From Xanthoparmelia taractica (Eukaryota; Ascomycota; Lecanoromycetes; Lecanorales; Parmeliaceae): a DNA stretch of 20,434 nt. The position numbers and the translations under genes were made by a program. Where the stretch lies: positions 1-20,434 of the forward strand of contig JANQBS010000466.1 of NCBI GenBank assembly GCA_033085395.1, given 5' to 3'. Below are positions 9,461 through 19,119 of the stretch, piece by piece. Positions within the stretch are counted from its first letter, which is position 1. Every line of letters starts with the position of its first letter. The notes under the pieces are model-generated. The model was not told the DNA's origin, did no database searches, and saw nothing but the letters and a program-made list of their open reading frames with translations.

Positions 9461-10370
9461 TTTAATGAGATTTGGCCGCAAAGACGCGAAAAACGTATAT
9501 TATATCTATTAAGTTATATAGCGCTTATTGCGCTATTAATAAAAGTACTTCTTTCTTCTTAGCGACTATTAACTCACTCGTTAGCTAAATCGCATATCTT
9601 AATACGAGACGAATTAAGACTAAGATTATAAAGGCCTATTTAATAAACGTTAGATTAGTCTACGTTAATATAGAATATAAGGACCTTACGATATTCTATA
9701 ATTCTTAGTTATAAAGAATTATCGCTAATATTTAACGTCTACGAGACGAGACTAAGACGAAAGAATATCGCTTAATTATTAAAGATCTATTATTATAGAT
9801 ACTCACTTATATTAATTAAGAAGACAAAGTCGAAGCAACGCTCTATATAGTCTTTTATCTCGTATTCGTCGTATTTCTTCGTATAGACGAGTTTATAAAT
9901 ATTACACGTGATTGTAAAGACCAAGACTTCGAGTAATAATTCCTCACTCGTCGCTCGATGAGACTATATAAGAAATATCTTAAATTTATATTTCTAGTAT
10001 TTAAAACGGATTTCTTTTATTAAGAGATAATACTTATTATTACGACGTTAAACGATAACGCTTATATAGTGAAGATCTTATAGTATCTCTTTAGATGAAA
10101 GATCTTATTAAATAATTCTCTCTTTTAATTAGATAAGGGCTCTTTTATTAAAGAGCTAATTATCGATTAATTTTATTAAATATTAATCTCGCTTAATGTG
10201 AGAAATTATTATTTAGAGTACTTCTTTCGTAGAGGAACTACTATTTTAGCACGGAAGGCGGGTCTTAGCGATAATAAGATTATGCTATTAAAGCGCTGGA
10301 AGTTCAATTTCTATCGTCTCTATATTATTACTTACCTTAAGCGAAGTTTTATTATATTACGAAGATATTA
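9415..10370 (+). pseudogene. Tyrosine recombinase of the retrotransposon
   Basis: Frame 1, that is -1 relative to the polyprotein, about 315 codons with no indel. The N-terminal SAM-like domain starts around AAKTRKTY (9475) and YSAYC. The catalytic domain shows the first Arg in FLRIDEF (codon 9880-9882). The second box reads YFFRRGT: the HxxR Arg is at 10228-10230, and the His position (10219-10221) is TAC, one C-to-T step from CAC. The third box is KRWKFNFYRLY, with Trp in the His/Trp position and the likely nucleophile Tyr at 10321-10323. This enzyme would insert the circular cDNA into the genome. Stops are TAA/TAG/TGA throughout. The overlap with the polyprotein frame suggests frameshifting or an overlapping second ORF. 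A Crypton or Starship-type recombinase is unlikely because RT and split repeats surround it. Confidence 0.87.
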
Positions 10371-10472
10371 GTATCTTTCGTCTTATTAGCGCTAATGCTA
10401 GCGATACTCGTATCGCTAGGTCGCTATGCGAAGTCTTTTACGAAGCTCTCATATAACGTCTTTTGATTATTT

Positions 10473-10634
10473 GAGAGTTTTCTAGCGCTGGGGCATGTTT
10501 AGAGGCCTATCTAGACCTGCTAACGATCTAGCTAGATTTATTGACTATTAATCTTAGCGTTGAGACGACTCAATTATCTATTTATAGTATTACTTAATCT
10601 CGATATATATGTCTTTATAAATAAGAATACTAAT
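10473..10634 (+). repeat. Split direct repeat B1
   Basis: 162 bp matching B2 at 10869-11030, starting around GAGTTTTCTAGCGCT and ending in ACTAAT. It joins A2 directly at 10634/10635. B1 has T and A where B2 keeps C and G, so it is the more mutated of the two. Confidence 0.88.
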
Positions 10635-10800
10635 CGAATAGTAAGACTATAGATTAATATATCTTATGATTCAGTCTCTATTCCAGATGCATACGTATAT
10701 GCGGAGAACACGTGTCCTCGAGAACACTATATATATAGGTCTCATATTATTAATTGGCTCTTTATTCGAATTCTTCTCACTTAGAGCAATCGTATTCTTT
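10635..10800 (+). repeat. Split direct repeat A2
   Basis: 166 bp matching A1 from CGAATAGT to CGTATTCTTT. It retains the palindromic core ACACGTGT at 10708-10715. It is more mutated than A1. A 68 bp unique spacer (10801-10868) separates it from B2. Confidence 0.88.
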
Positions 10801-10868
10801 ATTCCATCTACTCACGCCTATATATAGCTATCTAGTTAGACACTCCAGGTCTATACTGCATAGATATA

Positions 10869-11030
10869 GGGAGTTTTCTAGCGCTAAGGCACGTTTAAGG
10901 GTCTATCTAGACCTACTAACGATCTAGCTGGGTCTACTAACTGCTAACCTTAGCGTTGGGACGACCCAATTATCTATCTACAGTACTACTTGATCCCGAT
11001 GTGTATGCCTTCATGAATAAGAACACTAAT
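10869..11030 (+). repeat. Split direct repeat B2, right end of the element
   Basis: 162 bp matching B1, with clearly fewer C-to-T and G-to-A changes (for example GCTGGGTCTACTAACTGC near 10926). The right limit, ACACTAAT at 11030, corresponds to the point where B1 meets A2. Confidence 0.87.
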
Positions 11031-11341
11031 TGCGATATATAGAATATTTAATTTCGAATAATAATAAGATAGCGAATTATTTTTATTTAGACTTACAAGC
11101 CTTAAAAGAGCATTAGACACAATATACTCTTTATTAGGTTTATGAGAGATAACTAAATTAAATTATCTTAAGAATTAAGTAGCTTGAATTAAACGAATAT
11201 TTATTCTTATTATTAATGTGATTGAAATAATTAAATTTTACTTTATAATATTAATAATAATAGAGTGATCGATCTATATTCTCATAGAATGCTTTAAAGA
11301 CTCGATTATATATCTTATTTTCTTTAGATATTAAATAAGAT
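11031..11341. other. No gene seen
   Basis: AT-rich sequence between the retrotransposon and MITE copy 2. No reading frame, repeat or RNA gene could be supported. Confidence 0.6.
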
Positions 11342-11616
11342 TACGAGTCGGAAAGGTGTGGTATATTTAATGGTATGGGATTAGTTTTTCGAATACCATA
11401 CCGAAAGGTATAGAATATCCCATACTCCCATTGGGTTTTTAATAAATATATTACGTGATATTTTTTTATATTCTAAAAATACGAAAAAGCTTAAGCGAAC
11501 GCTTATATAATTATAAACTTCTATAAATAGATTAAAAAGATATAATTTTTTAAAAAAAGTTGAAAAAAGTTTAAAAACGACTATGTTCAACAGATACCAC
11601 ACCTTTCCGACCCGTA
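11342..11616 (-). mobile_element. MITE copy 2 (inverted)
   Basis: 275 bp, same family as copy 1 but in the opposite orientation, with termini TACGAGTCGG... and ...CCGACCCGTA. It is among the better preserved copies at both ends. Flanking octamers (AATAAGAT left, CTTATAAG right) do not match, so no target-site duplication is visible. The open frame on its minus strand is a by-product of AT-rich sequence, not a gene. Confidence 0.88.
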
Positions 11617-12425
11617 CTTATAAGTTCTTGCTTTAGCGCTATAATATCGCCCTTAGATATTATTAGACTTGATTCTAAATTAGAGTCTTAGAGTTATATA
11701 GTAGTGTGAAATTTAAAAAGATATATATTTTATATATAGATCTAATAATAAAACTAATTCTTAAAAAAGAAGAAAAGAAAATTTAGAGAAATCGCTTATT
11801 TAAGCTTATTCGCTAAGAGTTCGCTAAGTATACGTATATTAAGCGATTTAAAATTTCCTCGCTTAAGGTCTAAGATCTCGTTTCTAATAATTATTCTTTT
11901 TCTTTAAGAATTCGTTCTCGAATTTAATATAATAGAAAGAATTAATACTCTTAAAAGATTTATTAAAACTCTTTAAATCTAATAAAAAAAGAAGAAAAAG
12001 AGTTTCTCTTAGCGACGTCTTATATATAAAGTTAATTATAAATATAAATAAAAACTAAGACGATAGAATACTCGATATTAGAAATATTTTCTACGCTTAT
12101 TACATGATTTAAATAATACGTAGAGTAAGTATTATCGTCGTATTTAATATACGTAACGAGTACGATTCGCGTGTATTAATAATAAAATTATTAATAAAAG
12201 ATTATTAATTTTCAAGAAATTTTTCTTTTCTTAATATATATCTTATTATATATATAGTATATAACTTATAGAAAGAAAGCTTATACTTTATATATATCTT
12301 ACGATCTTTAAATACATTTAAGATATCTTTTATTATATTAGTTATTATAGATTTTTCAAAATTATAGATAATATATAAGTGTTACTAATACGTTATTAGT
12401 TCGTCTAGTATTCGATCGCAGCACG
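11617..12425. other. No gene seen between MITE copies 2 and 3
   Basis: Heavily mutated AT-rich sequence, rich in AAGAAAAAGA-type and TATATA stretches. No domain was recognised on either strand. An ATCGTCGTATTTAATATA word (about 12134) recurs near 15706 but the similarity does not extend. Confidence 0.5.
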
Positions 12426-12699
12426 TACGGGTCGAAAAGGTGTGGTATCTATTGAACATAGTCGTTTTCAATTTTTTTTCAATTTTTTTTAAAAATTATA
12501 TCTTTTTAATCTATTTATAGAATTTTATAATTATATAAGCGTTCGCTTGAGCTTTTTACGTATTTTTAGAATATAAAAAATATTATGTAATATATTTATT
12601 AAAAACCTAATGGGAGTATGGAATATCTTATATCTTTCGATATGGTATTCGAAAAACTAATCTCATATTATTAAATATATCACACCTTTTCGACTCGTA
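12426..12699 (+). mobile_element. MITE copy 3
   Basis: 274 bp in the same orientation as copy 1, with ends TACGGGTCGAAAAGGTGTGG and ...CTTTTCGACTCGTA. More T and A at the right end than in copies 1 and 4. The flanking octamers differ (GCAGCACG left, ATGATTAG right), so no duplication can be shown. Confidence 0.88.
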
Positions 12700-13445
12700 A
12701 TGATTAGTATCGTATTATATATTAAGAAAAGATAATTAAAAAGACTAAGAACGTAATAAATAAGATACGAGTCTCTAAGCGTATAACGTTTATATCTAAT
12801 TCTATAAATATCTTCTTTTTTTAAGCGAATCTAATTTCTCGACGTCTCTTCTCTCTCGCTATAAAGTAATAATAATAAAAAATTATTAAAAATTAGAAGA
12901 AAGATATCTATTATATTTACGAGTTGAAAAGATCTAAAATAATCTAAAATATAGTGTGTTGATATTATATCATGATATGATATAATATTAAGATTATATT
13001 ATATAATTTTTATGGGATAATCTAAGAGACGTGCTAATATTATAAAATAATCTAAGAAATTTCTAATATATGTAGAAGTATCTTATATTATATATAGGAA
13101 TATGGGAAATATACTATATATAGAAGAAGTTACTCTATATAGAATTATGCGAACGTATTCTAGTTATTATTCTAGTTATTACTTCACTTCATTATCGCTA
13201 TCACTATTACTTCACTTTATTATCATATTATTAAGCTAAGCTCGCTATCGCATTTGATATTATATTACGAAAGATCTTCGCAATTATCTAGGGCTTGGCG
13301 AGTTATTTCTATTACTATTAATATATTTAATTTATTTAATTATTAGAAGAATTACTAGCACGTTAATTATAATAATAATTTATTATTTATTTTATAATAG
13401 TAAAATTTCCTCTCCTCACTTCGCATTATAAAAAGAATTTATAAT

Positions 13446-13700
13446 CGTTCTTTATAATTATATATTCTTAGTTATTAAAGTTACACGCTTCGTATAAATA
13501 ATATAAAGATTAATATCTTCGAATATATAATAAAGAAAAGCTTTTGTCGATTTATAAATAGTCTTAATAATCGATCTAGAAAAACGTATTTTCTTTATAT
13601 ATATTATCGCGATCTCTTTTATTACTCGTGAAAAGAAGAACTTAAATATTATTAAATTAAATTTTCTCTAATAGCGACGAATCTCATATAAAGTAATAAT
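13446..13700 (-). pseudogene. Histone H3-like histone-fold relic (copy B)
   Basis: Minus-strand partner of 2373-2627, aligned without indels (2373 corresponds to 13700, 2580 to 13493). The motif order is the same: LYEIRRY, a helix 1 segment with REIA mutated to KEIA, IRF, STKAFL, IFED-NL and TKRVT. The LYEIRRY block here is closer to the H3 consensus LREIRRY than in copy A. Stops again fall at the Gln of RRYQ and after KN-. The presence of the relic in both copies shows it was part of the repeat before duplication. It cannot encode a functional histone. Confidence 0.8.
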
Positions 13701-13872
13701 TATAATTTATTAATAAAATAAAATAGATAAATTCGAGATTAGACTTACTTTTAGCTTTTTATCTACGTTTTCGAATAATATTATTTAATAGTTCTTACGC
13801 TAATCTAATTTTTTTAATTAATCTTAATAATTAAATACTTAAAGACTACGTAGAAGTAATTAATTATACTTA

Positions 13873-14710
13873 AGATTATCTAATATTAGCTACGTATATT
13901 ATAATTTCTTTAGTCTTTTCTTTGCTTTTATATGCTATTATTTACTCGCGTATTAGCTTTATACTTAATATTTTATTTATAGATTTAATATATTTACTTT
14001 AAAATATTGTCTCGCGTAATAATTCTTTTATAAGTTATAGCTTAAGAACGAAGAAGTTAAGATTAGAGTTAAGATTCGAAGTCGAAATTCGAGGATAATA
14101 ACTTTATTAGATAAATAGATAATAAGATAGATAGTAGAAGAATAATAAATAATAGAAGAAAGAGTAGAATAAAAATAAAAGTATACGATAAATATATCTT
14201 AAAAAACGTGATATTATAGATAAAATCAATATTATTTATTAATACTTTTAGATATCTATCGTAATAATATTAGAATTATTTTATTTTATAATTGGAAAGC
14301 GAGAGAAGAATACTCTTATTATAAGTATTAAGATTCTATAAAAATAAATTTATCTTATAATTAATTCTAATAATTATTCTAATAATTATTTAAGCGTATT
14401 AAAATTTTATCGAATTAGAGACTAATACGTAGAATTCTCGATAATCTTTTTATATTAAATAGATAGTAGAAATTAATATCTAATCGATTTTCTTTTTAAT
14501 AATTCTTTTAATAATAAATATTAATATCTAAATAATTTCTCTCTTAAACTTTTCTCTTAAATAATTCTTATTTATCGCATTTTTCTTTCGTTCTAGTATT
14601 TAAGTCGAGTTTCTATTATTAATATAAATAAAGATACTTAATATACTTCTATTCTAATAGAGAATATATAATTAATAATTCTTAGCTAAATCGTAATCTA
14701 TAAAGCATCG
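13873..14710 (-). pseudogene. Coding relic inside repeat B, unknown product
   Basis: Minus-strand counterpart of 1402-2200 with the same frame and largely the same residues, for example the ILERKK and KDYRE blocks. Conservation of one frame in two diverged copies is the best evidence that it once coded. No family recognised. Confidence 0.38.
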
Positions 14711-15344
14711 ATCTTATAAAAGTAACTACTTTTTTTATCTTTATATTTCTTTATTAATCTTTTTTTTAGCTATTAAAAAAGAAGAATAATTAAATTTTTA
14801 GATGTTCTTTTCGCTCTTTAATATAGAGTTCGATAATCTTAAATTTAAGATTTTACGTTATAACGTAATTAATCTATTTAAAGATAATTAGTTAAAGCGT
14901 AAAATTATTTAAGATCTTAGCGAAAATCTTAATATTAAACGCTTAAAAACGAGACTTAATATTTTTATTTTTAAAGAAAAAAAATTAAATCGCGTAAAGA
15001 AAGCTAATAATATCGCTAAGAATTATTATATTTATACTTATAAAAAGATTAGCGAATTCGCGATTACTTTAAACTTATAGCGAGAAATATATATTAAAAT
15101 TCTTCGCTAGTAAGAAGTTAACTTTAAATAATATTTATTTATCTTTATAATTATTATTTTAATTATTAGTTCTTTTAAGCTAATAATTAGAATAGAATTA
15201 TATAAGACGTATATAGTAATATCGTTACTCGATATCTTCGACTCTAGATTTATCTTAAAATAATAATCTACGTTGATAAGAATAATAACTCGTTATAAGA
15301 AGATATAGAAGATAAGAAAGTAGAGCAAAGTATATAATTATCTT

Positions 15345-15609
15345 TACGGGTCGGAAAGGTGTGGTATCTATTGAACATAGTCGTTTTCAACTTTTTTTAA
15401 AAAATTATATCTTTTTAATCTATTTATAGAATTTTATAATTACATAAGCGTTCGCTTAAGCTTTTTACGTATTTTTAGAATATAAAAAAATATTACGTAA
15501 TATATTTATTAAAAACTCAATGGGAGTATGGGATATCTTATATCTTTCGATATGATATTCGAATAACTACTCCCATACCATCAAATATATCACACCTTTC
15601 CGACCCGTA
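15345..15609 (+). mobile_element. MITE copy 4
   Basis: 265 bp with well preserved ends, TACGGGTCGGAAAGGTGTGG and ...TTTCCGACCCGTA. It is about 10 bp shorter than copy 1 because one of the two poly-T blocks after the left end is missing. It starts exactly where repeat B similarity ends. Flanking octamers (ATTATCTT, TTCTCGCT) do not match. Confidence 0.9.
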
Positions 15610-15851
15610 TTCTCGCTATTAAAAACGTCGTAATTATATATAATTTCTTAAGCGCTTTTATTTATAATAATTTCTAATTAAGTATAAAAGATAATTATAT
15701 TTTTATCGTCGTATTTAATATAGTAACGCTTCTCGACGCTATAATTATAAGTAATAATATACTAACAAGCTAGTATATTACTTAATATAACACGATTAAT
15801 AATCTTATAATAATAATATATAAAGAAAGCTTTATTAAGATCGATATTTAG

Positions 15852-16196
15852 AATCTTAAATCGCATAGTGAGATTCTTATAAATATCGTTTTTTATAAAG
15901 AGTCTAATAATATTATCGTCGTATCTAAAGAGATCTTTAGTTATTAAATTAATCTTAAAATTAGCGATTTATAGAAAATCGCTAAATCGAGTATAATAAT
16001 TTTTTAGAATAATATAATCGAGATTAAGAACTTAGAGTATAAAATTAATCAAGATCTCGTATACGCGTCGACTCTTTATAAATTTTCTATAAAGACTATA
16101 GCTAATTATAAAAAGATTATATCTAGGATTATTCTAATAATTTGTAAAGCTATTTAAGATATCGAGAATAAATCGCTTAAAGTAGCTTTCGAAGGC
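15852..16196 (+). pseudogene. RIP-degraded coding relic, unknown
   Basis: Frame 0 runs for about 115 codons with only four stops (TAA or TAG), fewer than expected in this composition. Residues include EILINIVFYKES, VVSKEIFSY and a later IANYKK segment, with a mixed hydrophobic and charged pattern. No family recognised. It ends where sequence composition changes sharply at about 16197, so it may be cut by the piggyBac element that follows. From 15610 to 15851 nothing was recognised. Confidence 0.3.
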
Positions 16197-16449
16197 GAAA
16201 ATCTCGTCCCAGATGCCATTTGTCCTTCTACGCCTCGTCGCAAAACCTATCGGCCGCTACGGCCTTCTCATGACATCCATCCCATCTATCCCATCGCCTG
16301 GCAGGGGGTAAAATTCAGGGGTTCAGCCCTATCGCGCTTCTCCGCCCCGCACCATAGAAAAACAACGCGTCTTTTGAGAGAAAGCTACACAATCAAGTCA
16401 AAACTCCAATGCAATACGTCGTAATAAGATATCCAATGATCTGGATCAC
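16197..16449 (+). other. 5' non-coding part of the piggyBac element
   Basis: Composition jumps here to near-normal GC with intact CpA and TpG, unlike everything to the left. The stretch contains CTATCGGCCGCTACGGCC and a CAGGGGG block and leads into the transposase frame. It probably holds the left end and promoter. A TTAA at 16174-16177 is a possible target site, unproven. Confidence 0.5.
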
Positions 16450-18284
16450 GTGAAAAAGAATTCAAAACCATCAAATACTCCAAAAGAACGTCCCCCAGAC
16501 TCATGGCCATTGTCTAAGTACAAACCTATAGAAATCACCAAGCCATACAGTCATGACCATGGCCATTTGCCAGATACCATTGCTTCGAACGATTTATATG
16601 CTATCTTCACCTTATTCTTCAACGAAGAGACTCTCAAGGCTCTGGTGTAACATATCAATGAGTATACATTCCTCTCTTCTAAGTCTAAGACATCCTAGTC
16701 TCGTACCTGAATCCTCACCACAGTTAAAGAATTCCGAGCCTATCTTGGAGTCTCGATTTGATTGGTTTGCATGTAGAATCAACTGTTTTAGAGTTCTAGA
16801 ACCAAGACTCTCTGAGAGAACCAATTTATACTTAGATTTCTAAGTATATCGGCTTAAAAAGATGGCAACAAATTGATAGATTCTTTCACATCTCGAGACC
16901 TTATCTAGGTCATCAATTGGGTTAATAAGAGACTTCATTTGCAAAGCTTGAATCATTAAGTGATTATCTTAGATAAGTGTTTAAGAAGTACTGGAAGTTA
17001 GGAACTTATCTAGTCGTAGATGAGACAATCGAATAATTTATGGGACGGGCCAAAGAAATCGTTAACATATCTAGCAAACCAACGTCGAAAGGCTTTAAAA
17101 TATAGGTGTTAGCCAATGAGGGCTACGTGTTGAACTGGATATATCATGCTAAGAAAAGTAATAAGACGAAGAATCCTTAGGATTTAAATGATTTCTAAAC
17201 TGTAAATTTAAAATTCAATCAGACTCAGACCGTGATCTTGGATCTCGTGACTCAGGATGGTATTGCTAAGAATTATTCTCATATCATATGACTAGATAAC
17301 CTATTTACGTCAGCTAGATTGCTATCTCAGCTTGATTTTAAAGGATTTGAGACCGCTAGAACTATACGCACTACGGCAACATCCCGAGAAGAAATTGAGG
17401 CCAAACAGGATACTAAGACTTAGAAAAAAGCACAAGAACCCAACCAGAGTCTTGATCAGCGACTTGCAGACCTAAAAACCTATTGGGATTCTACTCTAAA
17501 GTGGGGTCAGCTATTTGAAAGTCTATCAAATAATGAGAAGGTGATGCAATTTGCCTAAAAAGATCAGAATGTGATTCTCTTTATGAGTACCGTCTCGAGT
17601 AATCGAGAGACGATGAAACGTCTCCGCCGCAGGCCAGTAAAAACAGCCACGAATACACGTACCTCTCGTGCTATCTCTAGGGAAATGACTATCAAAGAGC
17701 TGGATATCCCCGTATTCATTGACATGTATAATTATTACATGAACGGGGTGGATAACGCTAATCAATTACGATCTTATTACAACACTTAAAGAGTTCATCT
17801 CAAGAGTTGGAAATCCCTATGGCATTTTCTACTGGATACCACCATTGTTAATGCTTATAAGATCGCTTATTGCGTCTTAAAAGAGCCTTATAAAGGCTCT
17901 CATAGGGACTTTCGAAAGGAGTTAGCTAGTCAACTGTTGGAACGATCGGAGAGACTTACTGGCAATCCTCCCAAACCATTCCAAGTCTCTCTATTATCAA
18001 GAGTACATCCGGCAGCTGCACGCGATCATGGTAGGCTAGAACGTATAGGAGATCGAGCCAAACGATACGTAGTCTGCTTATGTGTGGGTCGAAAAGTAGA
18101 GAAACCTGCGGAGAGTAGAAAGCCACTGCTGGAATTATCAATCAACACCGTCAAGACATCACGATTGAACATTCGGAAAAGACCTCAGTAGACCCCAAGA
18201 GGTCTATTTGAGTGTAAGCTATGTGGGATAGCTATTTGTAATCATATTAGGTGTTGAAAAGAGCATTTGAAAGCCATACCATAG
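16450..18284 (+). pseudogene. piggyBac-type transposase (DDE_Tnp_1_7), nearly full length
   Basis: About 611 codons. From 16450 to about 16765 frame 1 gives the N-terminal part (DLYAIFTLFFNEETLKALV, then KEFRAYLGVS). A single frameshift near 16765 moves it to frame 0, which continues to the stop at 18282. All three catalytic Asp codons are intact: VDE at 17019, LDNLF at 17295 and GVDN at 17751. The C-terminal Cys-rich domain has Cys at 18213, 18222, 18237 and 18252. Stops within the frame mostly fit Trp or Gln codons. The enzyme would excise and insert DNA at TTAA. The first codon is GTG, so the true start is lost or elsewhere. This copy is far less mutated than its surroundings, which suggests later arrival or fewer RIP cycles. 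Domesticated PGBD-type use is unlikely given the stops. Confidence 0.9.
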
Positions 18285-18736
18285 ATATGAGATTTTAATA
18301 ATGTATGCCAAGAGATTTTACCCGAAGCTTGCCAGGCGATGGGATAAGTCTTCGTTCTCCGTCTCTATCAAGCGAAGGCACGCTATATCAATCCGATCTT
18401 CTCGTAGTGTTTAGCCAATCATAAGTTAAACGTTTACTTACGCGGTGATTGTAAAAGTTATTAGTAATCCTTAGACCGTTCTCACGAAAGTCATAGACTC
18501 GACGATATCGAAGTCTTTATTCGTGAAGAGTAACCTCATATCGTAACTTAAATCTCGAAAGAATAAGATAGTTAAAAAAAAATAATAAAGACGCTTAAGA
18601 GGACTAGATAGTTTGATAAATATATATCTCTAATTTTAATTATGTCTAGTTACTAGCTAATAAAGAATATTTAGCTCTAATATCTTAAAGTATTAAATCT
18701 CGATAATCAATAAGATCTTCGATTGAGAACGTCTAT
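18285..18736. other. No firm gene; 3' flank of piggyBac relic
   Basis: Moderately mutated to about 18530, then strongly AT-rich. A frame around 18440-18560 (GDCKSY, DRSHESHRLDDIEVFIREE) looks protein-like and may belong to the following relic or to another gene. The right end of the piggyBac element was not located. Confidence 0.4.
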
Positions 18737-19096
18737 TGTTTCAAATATAACTACGAGTCGATCTAGTAAAAATGCGATAGTCTTTAGCGTGATATCGATA
18801 ACTTAGACATATAACTTAAAAGAGAAGTTAAGAGATTATAGCGTAGAATTAAAAAGAAAGCTTAAGAGACTAATAATTAATTTAGAAAATAATATCGCGA
18901 TATATTTGAGAAAGCTTAAAAAGAGGTGCGTGTATTAAAGAATAAGTTCTAGTTAAATATAGAAGCGTTATAAAAGAAGTTAAATATATTTATAATTAAT
19001 CTCAAGAACGAAGAACTTATAAGTCTCGATATATTAAGATTATTTAGAGCGAGTTATATTCTACTTATTAATCTTAAAATCGTCGCTTTCTTATAG
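18737..19096 (+). pseudogene. Relic with zinc-finger-like start and coiled coil
   Basis: Frame 2 can be followed for about 120 codons to TAG 19094-19096. It opens with CFKYNYES then KCDSL, where Tyr could be mutated Cys and His, hinting at a CxxC-type finger. A long stretch rich in Lys, Arg and Glu follows (LKREVKRL, RRIKKKA, KEVRVLKNKF), with heptad-like spacing typical of a coiled coil. The last part is EELISLDILRLFR. All stops are TAA/TAG at likely Gln positions, as RIP of a Gln-rich coiled coil would give. Resembles C2H2/coiled-coil proteins common in fungal repeats, but I cannot name a family. It ends 24 bp before the dehydrogenase relic, in another frame. Confidence 0.4.
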
Positions 19097-19119
19097 TTTG
19101 ATTATATATTATACAAAAA

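Larger units (their letters stand above)
6466..11030 (+). mobile_element. Tyrosine-recombinase retrotransposon (PAT/Ngaro-like, DIRS order)
   Basis: A 4565 bp element with the full layout of a split-direct-repeat YR retrotransposon: repeat A1 at the left, gag-like plus reverse transcriptase plus RNase H in one frame, a tyrosine recombinase in the next frame, then B1, A2 and B2. A1 and A2 are both 166 bp, B1 and B2 both 162 bp, and B1 abuts A2. Such elements replicate through a circular cDNA and insert by recombinase rather than by an integrase; they make no target-site duplication, and none is seen here. No protease, methyltransferase or integrase was noticed. All coding parts carry many stops from RIP, so the copy is dead. 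DIRS1 itself has inverted repeats, so the PAT/Ngaro type fits better. Confidence 0.9.
12918..15344 (-). mobile_element. Repeat copy B (inverted paralogue of copy A)
   Basis: About 2.43 kb reading on the minus strand as copy A does on the plus strand. It begins at the terminus TACGAGTTGAAAAGATCT (12918) and its similarity to copy A stops at 15344, exactly where MITE copy 4 starts. It lacks the MITE found in copy A and one unit of the tandem array. It is more heavily mutated than copy A near the terminus, but in places keeps the older base, for example GAG in the LYEIRRY block of the H3 relic where copy A has AAG. The end next to the MITE has no recognisable terminal repeat of its own. Confidence 0.75.

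Noticed and set aside
11381..11602. Minus-strand open frame of 73 codons
   Set aside because: Lies wholly inside MITE copy 2. The other copies do not conserve it, and it is Phe/Leu/Tyr-rich as expected from AT-rich sequence.
12426..12707. 8-bp duplication around MITE copy 3 (GCAGCACG and ATGATTAG)
   Set aside because: Several positions differ by transitions, but two are transversions, so it is not supported.
12134..15724. Shared word ATCGTCGTATTTAATATA near 12134 and 15706 as a dispersed repeat
   Set aside because: The match does not extend beyond about 20 bases, and chance matches are common in RIP-limited sequence.
16553..18141. Further open frames (16553-16843 plus, and minus-strand 16612-16824, 17526-17765, 17956-18141)
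   Set aside because: Shadows of the piggyBac transposase. Only frame 1 before 16765 and frame 0 afterwards show family motifs.
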